DNA from: CAYZJD01 sp964478455
GTDB lineage: Bacteria > Acidobacteriota > Terriglobia > Bryobacterales > Bryobacteraceae
DNA: 36,868 nucleotides
Direction: 5' to 3'
Assembly (NCBI GenBank): GCA_964478455.1
Contig: CAYZJD010000004.1
Coordinates: 1 to 36,868, forward strand
A program made the translations under genes and the position numbers. A model generated the notes under the pieces. That model had not been told where the DNA came from. It saw nothing but the letters and a program-made list of their open reading frames with translations, and did not search any database. Each line of letters starts with the position of its first letter. Position 1 is the first letter of the stretch. Of this stretch, positions 15,657 to 24,604 are shown piece by piece.

Positions 15657-16504
15657 TCCTTTGGGCGGCGGCAGCGGCGGCCGCCGATTTCAGCGGAACA
15701 TCGGCGCTGCGTTTCACGGCAAAGGCGGTGTCGTTCGGAGCCCGGCCGCCGGGGTCGGAGGCGAGCCGCAGGCTTCAGGCCTACATCGTCCGGGAGTTGA
15801 AAAAGACCGGCTGCGAGGTCATCGAGGACGCCTTCACCGCCCAGACCCCGGCAGGCCCACTGGCCATGAAAAATCTCATCGCTCGATTTCCGGGGCGATC
15901 CGGCCGGGCGATCGCGATCACGGGGCACTACGACACGAAGCTGATGCCGGGCCGGCCGTTCGTCGGGGCCAACGACGGCGGTTCCTCTACCGGCTTCCTC
16001 CTTGAAATGGCGCGGGTGCTCGCGGGTCGGCCGCGCCAGGATGACATTTACCTGGTGTGGTTCGACGGCGAAGAGGCGGTGGCCACGTGGTCGGACACGG
16101 ACGGTCTGTATGGGAGCCGTCACCTGGCTCGCCGGTGGCTGACGGACGGGACGGCGGCGCGACTGAAGGCGCTGATCAACGTGGACATGATCGGCGACAA
16201 GGACCTGGGAATCCTTCGGGAGGCGTACTCCTCTGCGCCCCTGCTGCGGCTGGTGTGGGAGACGGCAAGGGAGCTTGGTTACGGGCGGCACTTTCTGGAA
16301 GTGGAGGGCGCGATTGAGGACGACCATGCGCCGTTCGCGCGGATGGGCGTGCCGGCCGTGGACCTGATCGACTACGACTACGGCCCTGACAACTCGTACT
16401 GGCACACGGAAAAGGACACGATGGACAAGCTCAGCGCGAGGAGCCTGGAAGCGGTGGGGCGGGTCGTGCTCGCGGTCGTACGAAGGTTGGAAGAGGGGCG
16501 GTAG
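15632..16504 (+). CDS. Secreted M28-fold protein, glutaminyl-peptide cyclotransferase-like
   Basis: A 290-residue zinc protein with a short signal sequence (MHGAKTLLILWAAAAAAA), so predicted to be exported or lipoprotein-like. The M28 ligands are visible as ANDGGSS (Asp), WFDGEEA (Glu) and YWHTEKD (His), with NVDMIGD between. The stretch WSDTDGLYGSRHLA and EDDHAPFARMGVP match animal-type glutaminyl cyclases better than aminopeptidases, so it may convert N-terminal Gln to pyroglutamate. Aminopeptidase activity is the alternative. The start overlaps the upstream methyltransferase by 25 bp. Confidence 0.82.
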   Translation: MHGAKTLLILWAAAAAAADFSGTSALRFTAKAVSFGARPPGSEASRRLQAYIVRELKKTGCEVIEDAFTAQTPAGPLAMKNLIARFPGRSGRAIAITGHYDTKLMPGRPFVGANDGGSSTGFLLEMARVLAGRPRQDDIYLVWFDGEEAVATWSDTDGLYGSRHLARRWLTDGTAARLKALINVDMIGDKDLGILREAYSSAPLLRLVWETARELGYGRHFLEVEGAIEDDHAPFARMGVPAVDLIDYDYGPDNSYWHTEKDTMDKLSARSLEAVGRVVLAVVRRLEEGR

Positions 16505-16577
16505 GAGCCGCGCCCATGCTCGCACGGCGAGGTTCAGTCGCCGGGCGTTCGTCAGAAATCGGGGATTGCGTAGCCTG

Positions 16578-18041
16578 TCACCGGTTTTTTCGGGTGGCGA
16601 GGAGAGTGCCCTGGGAGTCGCGCACCTGCACCTCGAGCGGCGTCTGGCCGGGCAGTGAGTGGGTGGCGCAGGCGAAGCACGGGTCGTAGGCGCGGAAGGC
16701 CATCTCGATGCGGTTCAGCAGGCCGTCGGTGATTTCCGTGCCGCGCCGGATGAGGCCCTGGGCGGCCTTGCGGATCGACATGGCGATCGGGGCGTGGTTG
16801 TTGGTGGTGCCGACAATCAGGTTGACGCGCCGGAGGACGCCGCGCTCGTCGGTGACGTAGTGGTGCGTGAGGGTTCCTCGCGGAGCTTCGACGCAGCCGA
16901 CGCCTTCGGTGGGTGTGGCCGTGGGGATCGTGCGGATCCTGCCGCCTACGATCTCCTCGTCCATGGCCAGCTCGCGCGTCCGCTCGGCGGCGTACAGCAG
17001 CTCGATGACGCGCGCCCAGTGGGTGGCCAAAGTCTGGTGAACCGGCTTGCCGCCGAGGGTCGAGTACATGCGCTCGTACTCCTGCTGGGCGAGCGGGGTG
17101 GCCATGCCGTCGGCGGCGTTCAGCCGCGAAAGGGGAGTGGCGCGGTAGACGCCGGACTCTTTTCCGTCCACCAAACCCTTCCAGCCGACCTTTTTCAGGA
17201 ACGGGAACTTCAGGTAAGTCCACGGCTCGACGTGCTCGGCGACCTCCTGGAGGTAGTCGCGGGGATGATACTTGACGAACTCGATGCCTTCCGGGTCCAC
17301 GACGCGGATCATCCCATCGTAGAAGTTCACTTTGTTGGCGGCGTCCACGGTGCCCATCGAATAGCAGCGGTGGGTGAAGATGTCGCTGAGAATGACGTCC
17401 ACGTAGGCGGGGTTTTTCAGGACCACCGTGTCCAGAACGACGAGGGTGAACTTGGCGAACTCGACGAAGAAGTCGGCGTGCTGGACGATCTCGTCGCGCT
17501 CGGCGGGCGCGAGGGGCCGGGCCATGCCGCCAGGGAGGCCGGTGACGGGGTGGATCGCTTTGCCGCCGATGAGCGCAACCACGCGCTGGGCGCGTTTGCG
17601 AAGCTCGATGACCTTCTTGCCGGCCTCGAGCCCGGCTTTCTGAATGACGCCGAGGATATTGCGCTCGGCCGGAGGGGCGTCCGGGCCCACCACGAAATCG
17701 GGGCCGCCGAGAGCATAGAAGTGCAGGGTGTGGTCGCCAACGTAGAAAGCTGAGTACAGCAGCTCACGGAGTTTCTTCGCCGCCGGAGGGGGATCGGCGT
17801 GGTAGACGGCGTCACAAGTCTTCACGCTGGCCATGTGGTGCGCCTCGGGGCAGACGCCGCAGATGCGGGTGGTGATGCGCGGCATCTCCTCGACGGGGCG
17901 CCCGACACAGAACTGCTCGAAACCGCGGAGTTCGGGCACCTGGAAGTAGCAGTTGGCGACTTCGCCGTCATCGTTCAGAAAGATGATGATTTTGCCGTGG
18001 CCTTCCAGCCGCGTGATGGGGTCGATGGTGATCGTCTTCAT
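16578..18041 (-). CDS. [NiFe] hydrogenase large subunit, group 3 (MvhA/HoxH-like)
   Basis: The catalytic subunit of a cytoplasmic [NiFe] hydrogenase (H2 to 2H+ plus 2 electrons). Nickel ligands are in ITTRICGVCPEAH near the N-terminus and DPCFACATHSLPGQ near the C-terminus. The 487 residues end 26 residues past the DPCxxCxxH histidine, the tail normally removed by a maturation protease; no such protease or hyp gene is in the window. There is no signal sequence, and the lineage looks closest to the F420-non-reducing, Hdr-linked group 3c. AAGGAGG precedes the ATG. It is the last gene of the long minus-strand cluster, 13 bp after the small subunit. Confidence 0.95.
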   Translation of the reverse strand: MKTITIDPITRLEGHGKIIIFLNDDGEVANCYFQVPELRGFEQFCVGRPVEEMPRITTRICGVCPEAHHMASVKTCDAVYHADPPPAAKKLRELLYSAFYVGDHTLHFYALGGPDFVVGPDAPPAERNILGVIQKAGLEAGKKVIELRKRAQRVVALIGGKAIHPVTGLPGGMARPLAPAERDEIVQHADFFVEFAKFTLVVLDTVVLKNPAYVDVILSDIFTHRCYSMGTVDAANKVNFYDGMIRVVDPEGIEFVKYHPRDYLQEVAEHVEPWTYLKFPFLKKVGWKGLVDGKESGVYRATPLSRLNAADGMATPLAQQEYERMYSTLGGKPVHQTLATHWARVIELLYAAERTRELAMDEEIVGGRIRTIPTATPTEGVGCVEAPRGTLTHHYVTDERGVLRRVNLIVGTTNNHAPIAMSIRKAAQGLIRRGTEITDGLLNRIEMAFRAYDPCFACATHSLPGQTPLEVQVRDSQGTLLATRKNR

Positions 18042-18054
18042 GCCGGCCTCCTTG

Positions 18055-19038
18055 TCAGCGGGCGCCGGCCTGGGCCGGCTCGGTTTGCCTGCGGTGCAGT
18101 ATCGAGTGGGGCACGCTGAAACGGAACAATGTGCCGGCGAGATCGGGGACTTGATCGAGAATGCGGTTGATCTCCGCCGGTTCGTGCGAGTCGATCACGC
18201 TGGCCAGGGCGCTGACCATCTTGACGCCCTGGTCGGCGACGTTTGGCGCCGGTCCGTAGCAGCCGCGGCAAGGCATATTGGCCTTGACACAAAGCGCGCC
18301 GCAACCGCTCCGGGTGGCCGGTCCCAGGCAAATGATCCCCTGGTCGAGGAGGCACTCGTCGGGCTTCGGCTCGATCTCCCAGGGGCGGTAGAACTTCTTC
18401 AGGCGTTTTTCCTGCCGCGAGCGGCCGCACTCCTCGCAGCAGGTCTTGTCGCCCGCGCCAAGAATCGACCCCAGCGGCGGAAGCTCGGCCCCTTGCATCA
18501 CGGCGGTGAGCACGGCGGCGATCTGGTGCGCCTGCGGCGGGCAGCCCGGGACAAAGTAATCCACGGGAACCACCTGCGCCAGCGTGTGCACACTCTCGTA
18601 AAACTCGGGGATCTCCAGCTCGCCTTCGGGGACCGTAAACTGCGTCACCGGAATTGTGCCGTCGGTGTTCACGGTCGAGGGCGACTCCCGGTAGACCCAG
18701 TTGAAGATCGCGTCCTTTGTCGTGAGGTTGGCGAGGCCGGGGATGCAGCCGTCCGTGGCGCAGGAGCCGAAGGCGACGAGCACTTTCGACTTCTCGCGCA
18801 GCAGGCGGGCCAGCGATTCGTTCTCACTGGTGCGGACCGCGCCGTTGAACAGGCAGAGGTCGATGCTCTTGTCGGGCATGGCCTCGACATCCTTGTATTT
18901 GAAGTCCGTCGCGCACGGCCAGAACACGATGTCGAAAAAGGCGGCGACGTCGAGAATCTTCTCCTCGACGTCGAGCACGGCGATCTCGCAGCCGCCGCAG
19001 CTCGCCGCCCAGTACAGCGCCAGTTTCGGCTTGCTCAT
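18055..19038 (-). CDS. [NiFe] hydrogenase small subunit (MvhG-like)
   Basis: A 327-residue Fe-S subunit that carries electrons from the large subunit. The proximal cluster cysteines are in YWAASCGGCEIAV, VAFGSCATDGC and YFVPGCPP. The C-terminal half holds two further cluster motifs (CCEECGR, DQGIICLGPATRSGCGALC, MPCRGCYGP), the arrangement of group 3c MvhG rather than of membrane uptake hydrogenases; there is no Tat signal. The ATG overlaps the stop of the MvhD-like gene (ATGA), so translation is probably coupled. The partner would be the MvhD-like protein, which would pass electrons on to HdrA. Confidence 0.94.
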   Translation of the reverse strand: MSKPKLALYWAASCGGCEIAVLDVEEKILDVAAFFDIVFWPCATDFKYKDVEAMPDKSIDLCLFNGAVRTSENESLARLLREKSKVLVAFGSCATDGCIPGLANLTTKDAIFNWVYRESPSTVNTDGTIPVTQFTVPEGELEIPEFYESVHTLAQVVPVDYFVPGCPPQAHQIAAVLTAVMQGAELPPLGSILGAGDKTCCEECGRSRQEKRLKKFYRPWEIEPKPDECLLDQGIICLGPATRSGCGALCVKANMPCRGCYGPAPNVADQGVKMVSALASVIDSHEPAEINRILDQVPDLAGTLFRFSVPHSILHRRQTEPAQAGAR

Positions 19039-19502
19039 GCCAGCACCTCCTCGCCTTCGGGCTGGTGGACCGCCAGCATCGCCGGCTCCAGCCGGAGCGG
19101 TCCGAGCGCCCGCACTTCTTCGGTGAACTCGGTGGAAACCCTGGCGAACTTCTCTCCCTCGCTGGCGGAAATCCACTCCAGGCGCAGGCGCCGTTCATCG
19201 ACGCCGAAGGATTGGAGGATGCGCTTCAAGAGCAGCACCCTGCGCAGCGCCTTGAAATTGCCCTCCTGGTAGTGACAGTCGCCTGGGTGGCAGCCAGCGA
19301 TGAGGACGCCGTCGGCGCCGAGCTGAAACGCCCGCAGGACCAGGGACGGGTCCACACGTCCCGTGCACATGACTCGCATGGGGCGCAGGTTCGGCGCCGA
19401 TTTCATGCGGCTGACGCCCGCCAGGTCGGCTCCAGTGTAGGAGCACCAGTTGCACAGGAAGCCGACAATACGCGGTTGGAATTTGCCGTCGTCCGTCTTC
19501 AC
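19035..19502 (-). CDS. MvhD/FlpD-family 2Fe-2S electron-transfer subunit
   Basis: A 155-residue protein of the MvhD/FrhD family (PF02662 type). In methanogens it links the [NiFe] hydrogenase or formate dehydrogenase to HdrA. Cluster cysteines are in VGFLCNWCSYTGADLAG, RVMCTGRVD and IAGCHPGDCHYQEGN. The start is GTG with GGAGG eight bases upstream; the open frame before it has no homology. It sits exactly between the hydrogenase subunits and the HdrA-bearing fusion, the position expected of a molecular bridge. It is a single-domain MvhD, not fused to HdrA as in some bacteria. Confidence 0.93.
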   Translation of the reverse strand: MKTDDGKFQPRIVGFLCNWCSYTGADLAGVSRMKSAPNLRPMRVMCTGRVDPSLVLRAFQLGADGVLIAGCHPGDCHYQEGNFKALRRVLLLKRILQSFGVDERRLRLEWISASEGEKFARVSTEFTEEVRALGPLRLEPAMLAVHQPEGEEVLA

Positions 19503-19521
19503 GCGCGAATCCTCCTTTCGT

Positions 19522-21288
19522 TCACACGGCGAGAACACCCTCGAGTTCCGCTGCAAGCTGCCGGTCGCTGAAGCCATAGCCGGTGATGGCGCCCGCTGGG
19601 CAGGCCGCCACGCAGGTGCCGCAGCCTTTGCACAGCGTGGAGTTCACCTGCGACACGTTCTTCTCTTCGAGGTAAGCGATGGCGTTATACGGGCAGAGGG
19701 CGTTGCAGATGCGGCAGCCGCTGCAATACTCCTCCCTTACCTCGGCCCGCACGGGATCGATCTCGACCACGCCTTTGGAGATGGTGGCCAGCATCCGGGC
19801 GGCGGCGGCGGCGGCCTGGGCGACCGAGTCCGGTATATCTTTGGGCCCCTGGGCGCAACCGGCCACGAACAGGCCCTCCGTGGTCGTGGCGACCGGATCG
19901 AGTTTCGGATGGCGCTCTAGGAAGAAGCCATCCGGGCTCCGGCTCAGGCCGAACAGACGGGCCACCCGGCCGGCGTCGGCGCGCGGTTCGATGGCGCTGC
20001 ACAACACCACCATGTCCACCGGGATTTGGCGGAACTTGCCGATGAGCGTGTCCTCGCAGCGGATGAGCAATGTGCCCTCCTCCTGCTTGGACCAGCCCGC
20101 CTGCACCACCTCGGCCACCTTTCCCCGGATGACGTTGGCGCCTTCGTGGAGAACGCGCGAGTAGAACTCCTCGTAGCCCTTGCCGAAGGCCCGCATGTCG
20201 ATGTAGAAGTTGTAGACCTCGGCCTCGGGGCACCTCTCCTTAACGAGGTGGGAGAACTTCAGGGCGTACATGCAACAGACACGCGAGCAGTAGCGGTGGT
20301 AGTTCTCGTCTCTGGATCCGATGCAGTGGATGATCCCCACCGCCCGCGGAACCTGGCCGTTCTTCAGCAGCACCCGGCCGCCCGTCGGTCCGGTGGCATT
20401 GAGCATTCGCTCGATGTCCAAGCCGGTGTAGATGTTGTCCAGGCGGCCATAGCCGTACTGCGCCATCGGCGTCGGGTCGAACTGGTCGTAGCCGGTGGCC
20501 ACCAGGATCTGACCGACCTCGAGCTCGATCTCTTCGTCCACCATCTTGTGATTGACGGCTTCGGGCTCGCAGACATGGACGCAGGACTGGCAGGCGCCCG
20601 TCTTGAAATGAATGCACGAGTCCGGATCGATGCGCGGGACCTTGGGCACGGCCTGAGGGGTGGGAACATAAATAGCGGTATTGGGACCCAGCAGGAACTC
20701 GGGCGGCCGGCCGCGGTAATCTTCGCCCTCGAACCGGGCGTGGCCGGTGGGACAGACGAGGGCGCAGGCGCCGCAGGCGATGCACGCCTCCGATTCCACA
20801 TGGAAGGGGGTGACCACCTCGCGCTTGATGCCGCGGTCCTCGAAACCGATGGCGCACGCCCCGACGACCTCCTCGCACATTCGGACGCAGCGCAGGCACA
20901 GGATGCAGGCGTTCTCCTTCTCGTCCCTCTGCTCGCTCAAGAAGCGCGTTTGCTCGAGTCCGACCTCGGCGGCCAGCTCGCGGAGGACCGCAACGTTGGG
21001 CCACCGCGCCAGCAGCAGCTCGAGCACCACCCGCCGGGCCTCGATCACGTGCCGGCTGCCGGTGCTCACCACCATTCCTTCCTCGCACGGCGTGTTGCAG
21101 GCGGTGACCAGCTCGTAACCCCGCGGCCGCTTCAGCTCCACCACGCAGACGCGGCAGGCGCCGAACGGCTTGAGCAGCGGGTGGTAGCAAAGCGTGGGCA
21201 CTTTGATGTCGAGGAACGCCGCCGCGTGCAGCAGAGTGGTCCCTTCCCGAACCTGGGTCGTCATTCCGTCGATGGTGAGGCTGATCAT
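19522..21288 (-). CDS. Fusion: NuoG/HoxU-type Fe-S N-terminus plus C-terminal half of HdrA
   Basis: A 588-residue protein. Residues 1-75 form a NuoG-type [2Fe-2S] domain (C34, C45, C48, C64). Residues about 110-205 contain two ferredoxin-like clusters (ACILCLRCVRMC, ACIACGACALVCP); the His-Cys cluster of true NuoG is replaced by LLLARWPNVAVL. From about residue 215 (PTPQAVPKVPRIDPDSC) it is HdrA: a cluster CIHFKTGACQSCVHVC, the domain HCIGSRDEN/YCSRVCCMYALK, DMRAFGKGYEEFY, the second FAD motif VAGCAQGPKDIPDSVAQA, and two C-terminal [4Fe-4S] clusters. The HdrA N-terminal Rossmann half is absent and is encoded separately at 27824-28666. AAGGAG precedes the ATG. It would join NADH/hydrogenase clusters directly to the HdrA flavin. 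Confidence 0.9.
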   Translation of the reverse strand: MISLTIDGMTTQVREGTTLLHAAAFLDIKVPTLCYHPLLKPFGACRVCVVELKRPRGYELVTACNTPCEEGMVVSTGSRHVIEARRVVLELLLARWPNVAVLRELAAEVGLEQTRFLSEQRDEKENACILCLRCVRMCEEVVGACAIGFEDRGIKREVVTPFHVESEACIACGACALVCPTGHARFEGEDYRGRPPEFLLGPNTAIYVPTPQAVPKVPRIDPDSCIHFKTGACQSCVHVCEPEAVNHKMVDEEIELEVGQILVATGYDQFDPTPMAQYGYGRLDNIYTGLDIERMLNATGPTGGRVLLKNGQVPRAVGIIHCIGSRDENYHRYCSRVCCMYALKFSHLVKERCPEAEVYNFYIDMRAFGKGYEEFYSRVLHEGANVIRGKVAEVVQAGWSKQEEGTLLIRCEDTLIGKFRQIPVDMVVLCSAIEPRADAGRVARLFGLSRSPDGFFLERHPKLDPVATTTEGLFVAGCAQGPKDIPDSVAQAAAAAARMLATISKGVVEIDPVRAEVREEYCSGCRICNALCPYNAIAYLEEKNVSQVNSTLCKGCGTCVAACPAGAITGYGFSDRQLAAELEGVLAV

Positions 21289-21298
21289 CTTGCGCTCC

Positions 21299-23158
21299 TT
21301 AGTCGACAATCACGGCGTCGAAGTGACAGACGTCCACACACACGCCGCACTTGCGGCACAAGGCCGGATCGATCCTGTGCGGCTGCTTCTTTTCTCCGAA
21401 GATGGCCTTTTCCGGGCACTCGCGCTTGCAGACGCCGCATCCGTGCCCGCGCTCGACGCAGACCACCGGGTCGATGGTGTAGGTGTTCAACTCGCGGCAG
21501 ACGTGGGCCGGGCACTTGTGCGCCTCGATATGAGCGAGATACTCGTCGCGGAAATAGCGCAGGGTGGTCAGCACCGGATTGGGCGCCGTCTGGCCGAGGC
21601 CGCAGAGCGACGTCTGCTTGACGATCCAGGCGATCTCCTCGAGGGCGCGCAGGTCGTCCATCGTGCCATGACCGTTGGTGATCTTGGTCAGGATGTTCAG
21701 CATGAGCATGGTCCCTTCGCGGCAGGGGGTGCAGGCGCCGCAGGACTCATCCTGAGTGAAGGCCAGGAAGTAGCGAGCGACGTCCACCATGCAGGTGTCT
21801 TCGTCCATCACCACCATGCCGCCGGAACCCATCATCGACCCGACTTCGGTGAGGCTCTCGTAGTCGATGGGCAGATCGAGCGCCTCGCTGACCGTGCGTT
21901 TCTCGGCGCGCGTCTCGTACACAATGGGCTGGTCCATCATGCCGGCCGGGATGCAGCCGCCCGAAGGACCGCCGGTCTGAACCGCTTTGAATTTCTTGCC
22001 GTCCGGGATGCCGCCTCCGATGTCATAAATCAACTCGCGCAGCGTGATCCCCATGGGGACCTCGACCAAGCCCGTGTTGTTGATCTTGCCGACCAGCGAG
22101 AACACCTTGGTGCCCTTGCTGGTCTCCGTCCCGATCTCCCGGTACCACTCCGCGCCCTGGGTGATGATCGGCGATACGTTGGCCCACGTCTCCACGTTGT
22201 TGATGCAGGTCGGCTTGCCCCAAAGCCCGTACTCGGCGGGATAAGGAGGCCGCGCCCGCGGGTCCCCGAGCCGGCCCTCCACCGAGGCGATCAGCGCCGT
22301 CTCTTCGCCGCAGACGAAAGCGCCAGCGCCGCGGGTGACCGAGAGGTCGAAGTCCATGCCGGAATCGAGGATGTTCTCGCCGAGCAAGCCGTATTCCCGC
22401 GCCTGGTCGATGGCGATCAGAATCCGCTGGACCGCCAACGGATACTCATTGCGGATATAGACAACGCCGTGGCTGGCGCCCATCGCCCGAGCGCCGATCA
22501 GCATTCCTTCGATCACCGAGTGAGGATCGGATTCGAAGATGCTCCGGTCCATGAACGCCCCGGGGTCCCCCTCGTCCCCGTTGCAGATGATGTACTTCGG
22601 CTCGCCCCGCGCGTTCCGGACCTTCTCCCACTTCACTCCGGTAATGAAGCCGGCGCCGCCGCGGCCACGGAGACCGGCCCGCTTGACCTCGGCGATGATC
22701 CCCTCCGGCGTCATCTGGGTGAGCGCCTTGGCAAACGCCGTATAGCCGTCCCGCGCGATGTACTCCTCGATCTTTTCCGGATCGATCAATCCGCGGTTCC
22801 GCAGCGCCACCAGCCGCTGGCGGCTGAAGAAGGGGATGTCGGACATTTTGGGGAGCGGCGTGGGCGCCTCGGGCGGCGTGTACATCAGCCTGGGGACCGG
22901 CCGTCCCTTAAGGAAGTGCTCCTCGACCAGAAGCGGGATCTCCTTCGGCGTGAGCTGCTGGTAGAAGATCCCGTCGGGATGCACGACCATGAGGGGGCCC
23001 ACGCCGCAGAAACCGTTGCAGCCGGTGGTGACCACTTGAATCTCGTCCTCCAGGCCGCGCTTGAGCAGCTCCTTCTGTAGGGCGTCCCTCACTTCGAGAG
23101 ACCGGTTGGAGACACAGCCCGTCCCCGCACAAACCATGAGGTGCATTCGATACGCCAT
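21299..23158 (-). CDS. NuoF/HydB-type NAD(P)H- and FMN-binding subunit
   Basis: A 619-residue NADH dehydrogenase/bifurcating hydrogenase beta subunit. The domain order is a thioredoxin-like [2Fe-2S] domain (CAGTGCVSN, TTGCNGFCGVG), the NADH/FMN domain (GLRGRGGAGF, NGDEGDPGAFMDR, GAGAFVCGEETALI), the [4Fe-4S] site ESCGACTPCREGT, and a C-terminal two-cluster ferredoxin domain (CGVCKRECP, CRKCGVCVDVC). This is the HydB/HndC architecture of electron-bifurcating hydrogenases rather than plain respiratory NuoF. The first C-terminal cluster has a longer than usual C-x6-C spacing (VCVERGHGC). It works with NuoE (upstream) and the NuoG-HdrA fusion, whose ATG begins 10 bp after its stop. Confidence 0.95.
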   Translation of the reverse strand: MAYRMHLMVCAGTGCVSNRSLEVRDALQKELLKRGLEDEIQVVTTGCNGFCGVGPLMVVHPDGIFYQQLTPKEIPLLVEEHFLKGRPVPRLMYTPPEAPTPLPKMSDIPFFSRQRLVALRNRGLIDPEKIEEYIARDGYTAFAKALTQMTPEGIIAEVKRAGLRGRGGAGFITGVKWEKVRNARGEPKYIICNGDEGDPGAFMDRSIFESDPHSVIEGMLIGARAMGASHGVVYIRNEYPLAVQRILIAIDQAREYGLLGENILDSGMDFDLSVTRGAGAFVCGEETALIASVEGRLGDPRARPPYPAEYGLWGKPTCINNVETWANVSPIITQGAEWYREIGTETSKGTKVFSLVGKINNTGLVEVPMGITLRELIYDIGGGIPDGKKFKAVQTGGPSGGCIPAGMMDQPIVYETRAEKRTVSEALDLPIDYESLTEVGSMMGSGGMVVMDEDTCMVDVARYFLAFTQDESCGACTPCREGTMLMLNILTKITNGHGTMDDLRALEEIAWIVKQTSLCGLGQTAPNPVLTTLRYFRDEYLAHIEAHKCPAHVCRELNTYTIDPVVCVERGHGCGVCKRECPEKAIFGEKKQPHRIDPALCRKCGVCVDVCHFDAVIVD

Positions 23159-23185
23159 CTGGCGCTCCTCTCCCGTCCGCCGCCG

Positions 23186-23569
23186 CTAGTGGGTGCGTTC
23201 GCTGCCCACGGCGAGCGCGTATTGCTCGGCGATCTTTCCCCCCACCACGTGCTCGGAGAAAATCTCCTTCACCTTGCCCTCGGTCAGCTCGACGTACTTG
23301 ACCGGAGCCTCCCCCAGGACCTCGACGGTGGCCATCGGCTCGCGGCTGCACAGCCCGGCGCAACCGGCGATGGTTACCATCACGTCCCGGAGGTTCCTTT
23401 CTTCCACCTCGCGGAGAACGGCCTCCATGACCTTGCGGCCGCCGGCGGCGATCCCGCAGGTGCCCATGTGAACGATGACCTTGACGCGGCCGGCACCTTC
23501 GCGCAGCAGCGTGGCCCGGCGCGCCTCGTCCCTGATCCGCGCCAGGTCCTCCAGCTTGAGTTTCGGCAT
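23186..23569 (-). CDS. Thioredoxin-like [2Fe-2S] protein (HndB-like)
   Basis: A 127-residue protein with one thioredoxin-like [2Fe-2S] fold: MGTCGIAAGGR and TIAGCAGLCSREP supply the four cysteines. Genes of this type (HndB) sit between the NuoE and NuoF subunits in NADP-reducing and bifurcating hydrogenase operons, as here. It is probably a structural electron-transfer subunit of the same complex. AGGAGA precedes the ATG at a good spacing. Confidence 0.88.
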   Translation of the reverse strand: MPKLKLEDLARIRDEARRATLLREGAGRVKVIVHMGTCGIAAGGRKVMEAVLREVEERNLRDVMVTIAGCAGLCSREPMATVEVLGEAPVKYVELTEGKVKEIFSEHVVGGKIAEQYALAVGSERTH

Positions 23570-23579
23570 GCCCGTCTCC

Positions 23580-24035
23580 TTATTTGCGGTAGTGCTTGAG
23601 GATCTGATCCACCCTCGTCAGGGAAACCTTGCCGTAGAGGTCCTGGCCGACGGTGACCACCGGCGCCAGCCCGCAACAGCCGAGGCAGCGCACCTGCTCG
23701 AGGCCGAACTGAAGGTCCGGCGTCGTCTGGCCTGTTTTGACGCCCAGTTCCCGCTCGAACTTCTCGAGGATCTTGACGGCCGCCTTGACGTGGCAGGCGG
23801 TGCCCAGGCAGACTGCCACCGGATGGCGGCCTTTCGGCTTCAGACTGAAGGCGCGATAAAAGGTGGCGAGGCTGTAAGCGCGGCTAACCGGCACGCCGAG
23901 CGACCGCGTCATGTGGACCAAAGCGTCCTTCGGCAAGTAGGAATACTCGTGCTGAACGTCTTGCAGCATGGCGATCAGCGCGCCTTTTTGCGCGCCGTGC
24001 TGCCTGATAATGCCCTCAATCGTTGCCAGCTCCAT
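23580..24035 (-). CDS. NuoE/HydC-type [2Fe-2S] subunit
   Basis: A 151-residue NADH dehydrogenase 24-kDa-type subunit (HydC/HndA/HoxE). The N-terminal helical part ALIAMLQDVQHEYSYLPKDAL is the family signature. The cluster cysteines lie in VCLGTACHVKAA and VRCLGCCGLAPVVTVG. It carries electrons between the NuoF-type FMN site and the rest of the complex. It is followed within 10 bp by the HndB-like gene, so the two are probably translated from one mRNA. Confidence 0.95.
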   Translation of the reverse strand: MELATIEGIIRQHGAQKGALIAMLQDVQHEYSYLPKDALVHMTRSLGVPVSRAYSLATFYRAFSLKPKGRHPVAVCLGTACHVKAAVKILEKFERELGVKTGQTTPDLQFGLEQVRCLGCCGLAPVVTVGQDLYGKVSLTRVDQILKHYRK

Positions 24036-24048
24036 CTTGATCTCCCCG

Positions 24049-24597
24049 TCAGGACCGGCTCGCAGCCGGTTCCGTGATGTTCTCCAAGGCCCGTCTTACA
24101 GCCGCAATGCCTTCGGGCGAGTTGACCGGCAGGCCCCCGAGCCGGGCCTTGATCGGCTCGGTGCCAAAGGAAACCTGAGCATCGTCCGTCCGGTGTTCGT
24201 AACTGAATTCGACTTCCGGATTCCCCGTAACCAAAGTCAGCAGCGTAGAAGCGATGTCTCCAAGCGGTTGCCGGTCCAGGTGGCTGTATTGGAAGAGCGC
24301 CGTGACCCGAGTGCCGACGCAAGGCCGAGAATCGATTCGGAACGTCCCGCCCGCCGCCCTGGCGGCTTGCTCGAGAAGAGACAGGCCCAGGCCAACGCGG
24401 CGGCTGGAGCGCGTCGTAAAGAACGGGTCGGTTGCCTTCCTCAGAGCCGCTTCGCTCATCCCCACGCCGTCGTCAAGGATCTCAACGGACAGCCTGTCCT
24501 CTTTCCGGCTTTCGTAGAGGCGGATCTCAACGTGCCTGGCGCCCGCCGCGATCGAGTTCTCCACGATGTCGAGGATGTGAAGGGAGAGCTCTTCCAT
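24049..24597 (-). CDS. Histidine-kinase-type ATPase without phospho-acceptor domain
   Basis: A 182-residue protein whose first 110 residues form a complete GHKL ATPase: N box DIVENSIAAGA, G1 DDGVGM, F box DPFFTT, G2 GLGLSLLEQAARAAGG. There is no dimerisation/His-phosphotransfer helix, sensor or membrane segment; the last 70 residues are unassigned. Such ATPases recur beside NuoE/HydC in bifurcating [FeFe] hydrogenase operons. The role is unknown and could be as kinase or anti-sigma-type switch. Upstream ATGs in frame lack homology, so MEELSLHIL is taken as the start. Confidence 0.85.
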   Translation of the reverse strand: MEELSLHILDIVENSIAAGARHVEIRLYESRKEDRLSVEILDDGVGMSEAALRKATDPFFTTRSSRRVGLGLSLLEQAARAAGGTFRIDSRPCVGTRVTALFQYSHLDRQPLGDIASTLLTLVTGNPEVEFSYEHRTDDAQVSFGTEPIKARLGGLPVNSPEGIAAVRRALENITEPAASRS

Positions 24598-24604
24598 GTC
24601 GCAC

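Noticed and set aside
20026..21621. Long plus-strand open frame of about 531 codons opposite the NuoG-HdrA fusion
   Set aside because: Same reason: antisense shadow without recognisable domains, spanning two real genes.
21194..23080. Long plus-strand open frame of about 628 codons opposite the NuoF-type gene
   Set aside because: It is an antisense shadow of high-GC coding DNA: no known motif, low-complexity His/Arg/Asp-rich translation, and the minus strand has a complete NuoF protein.
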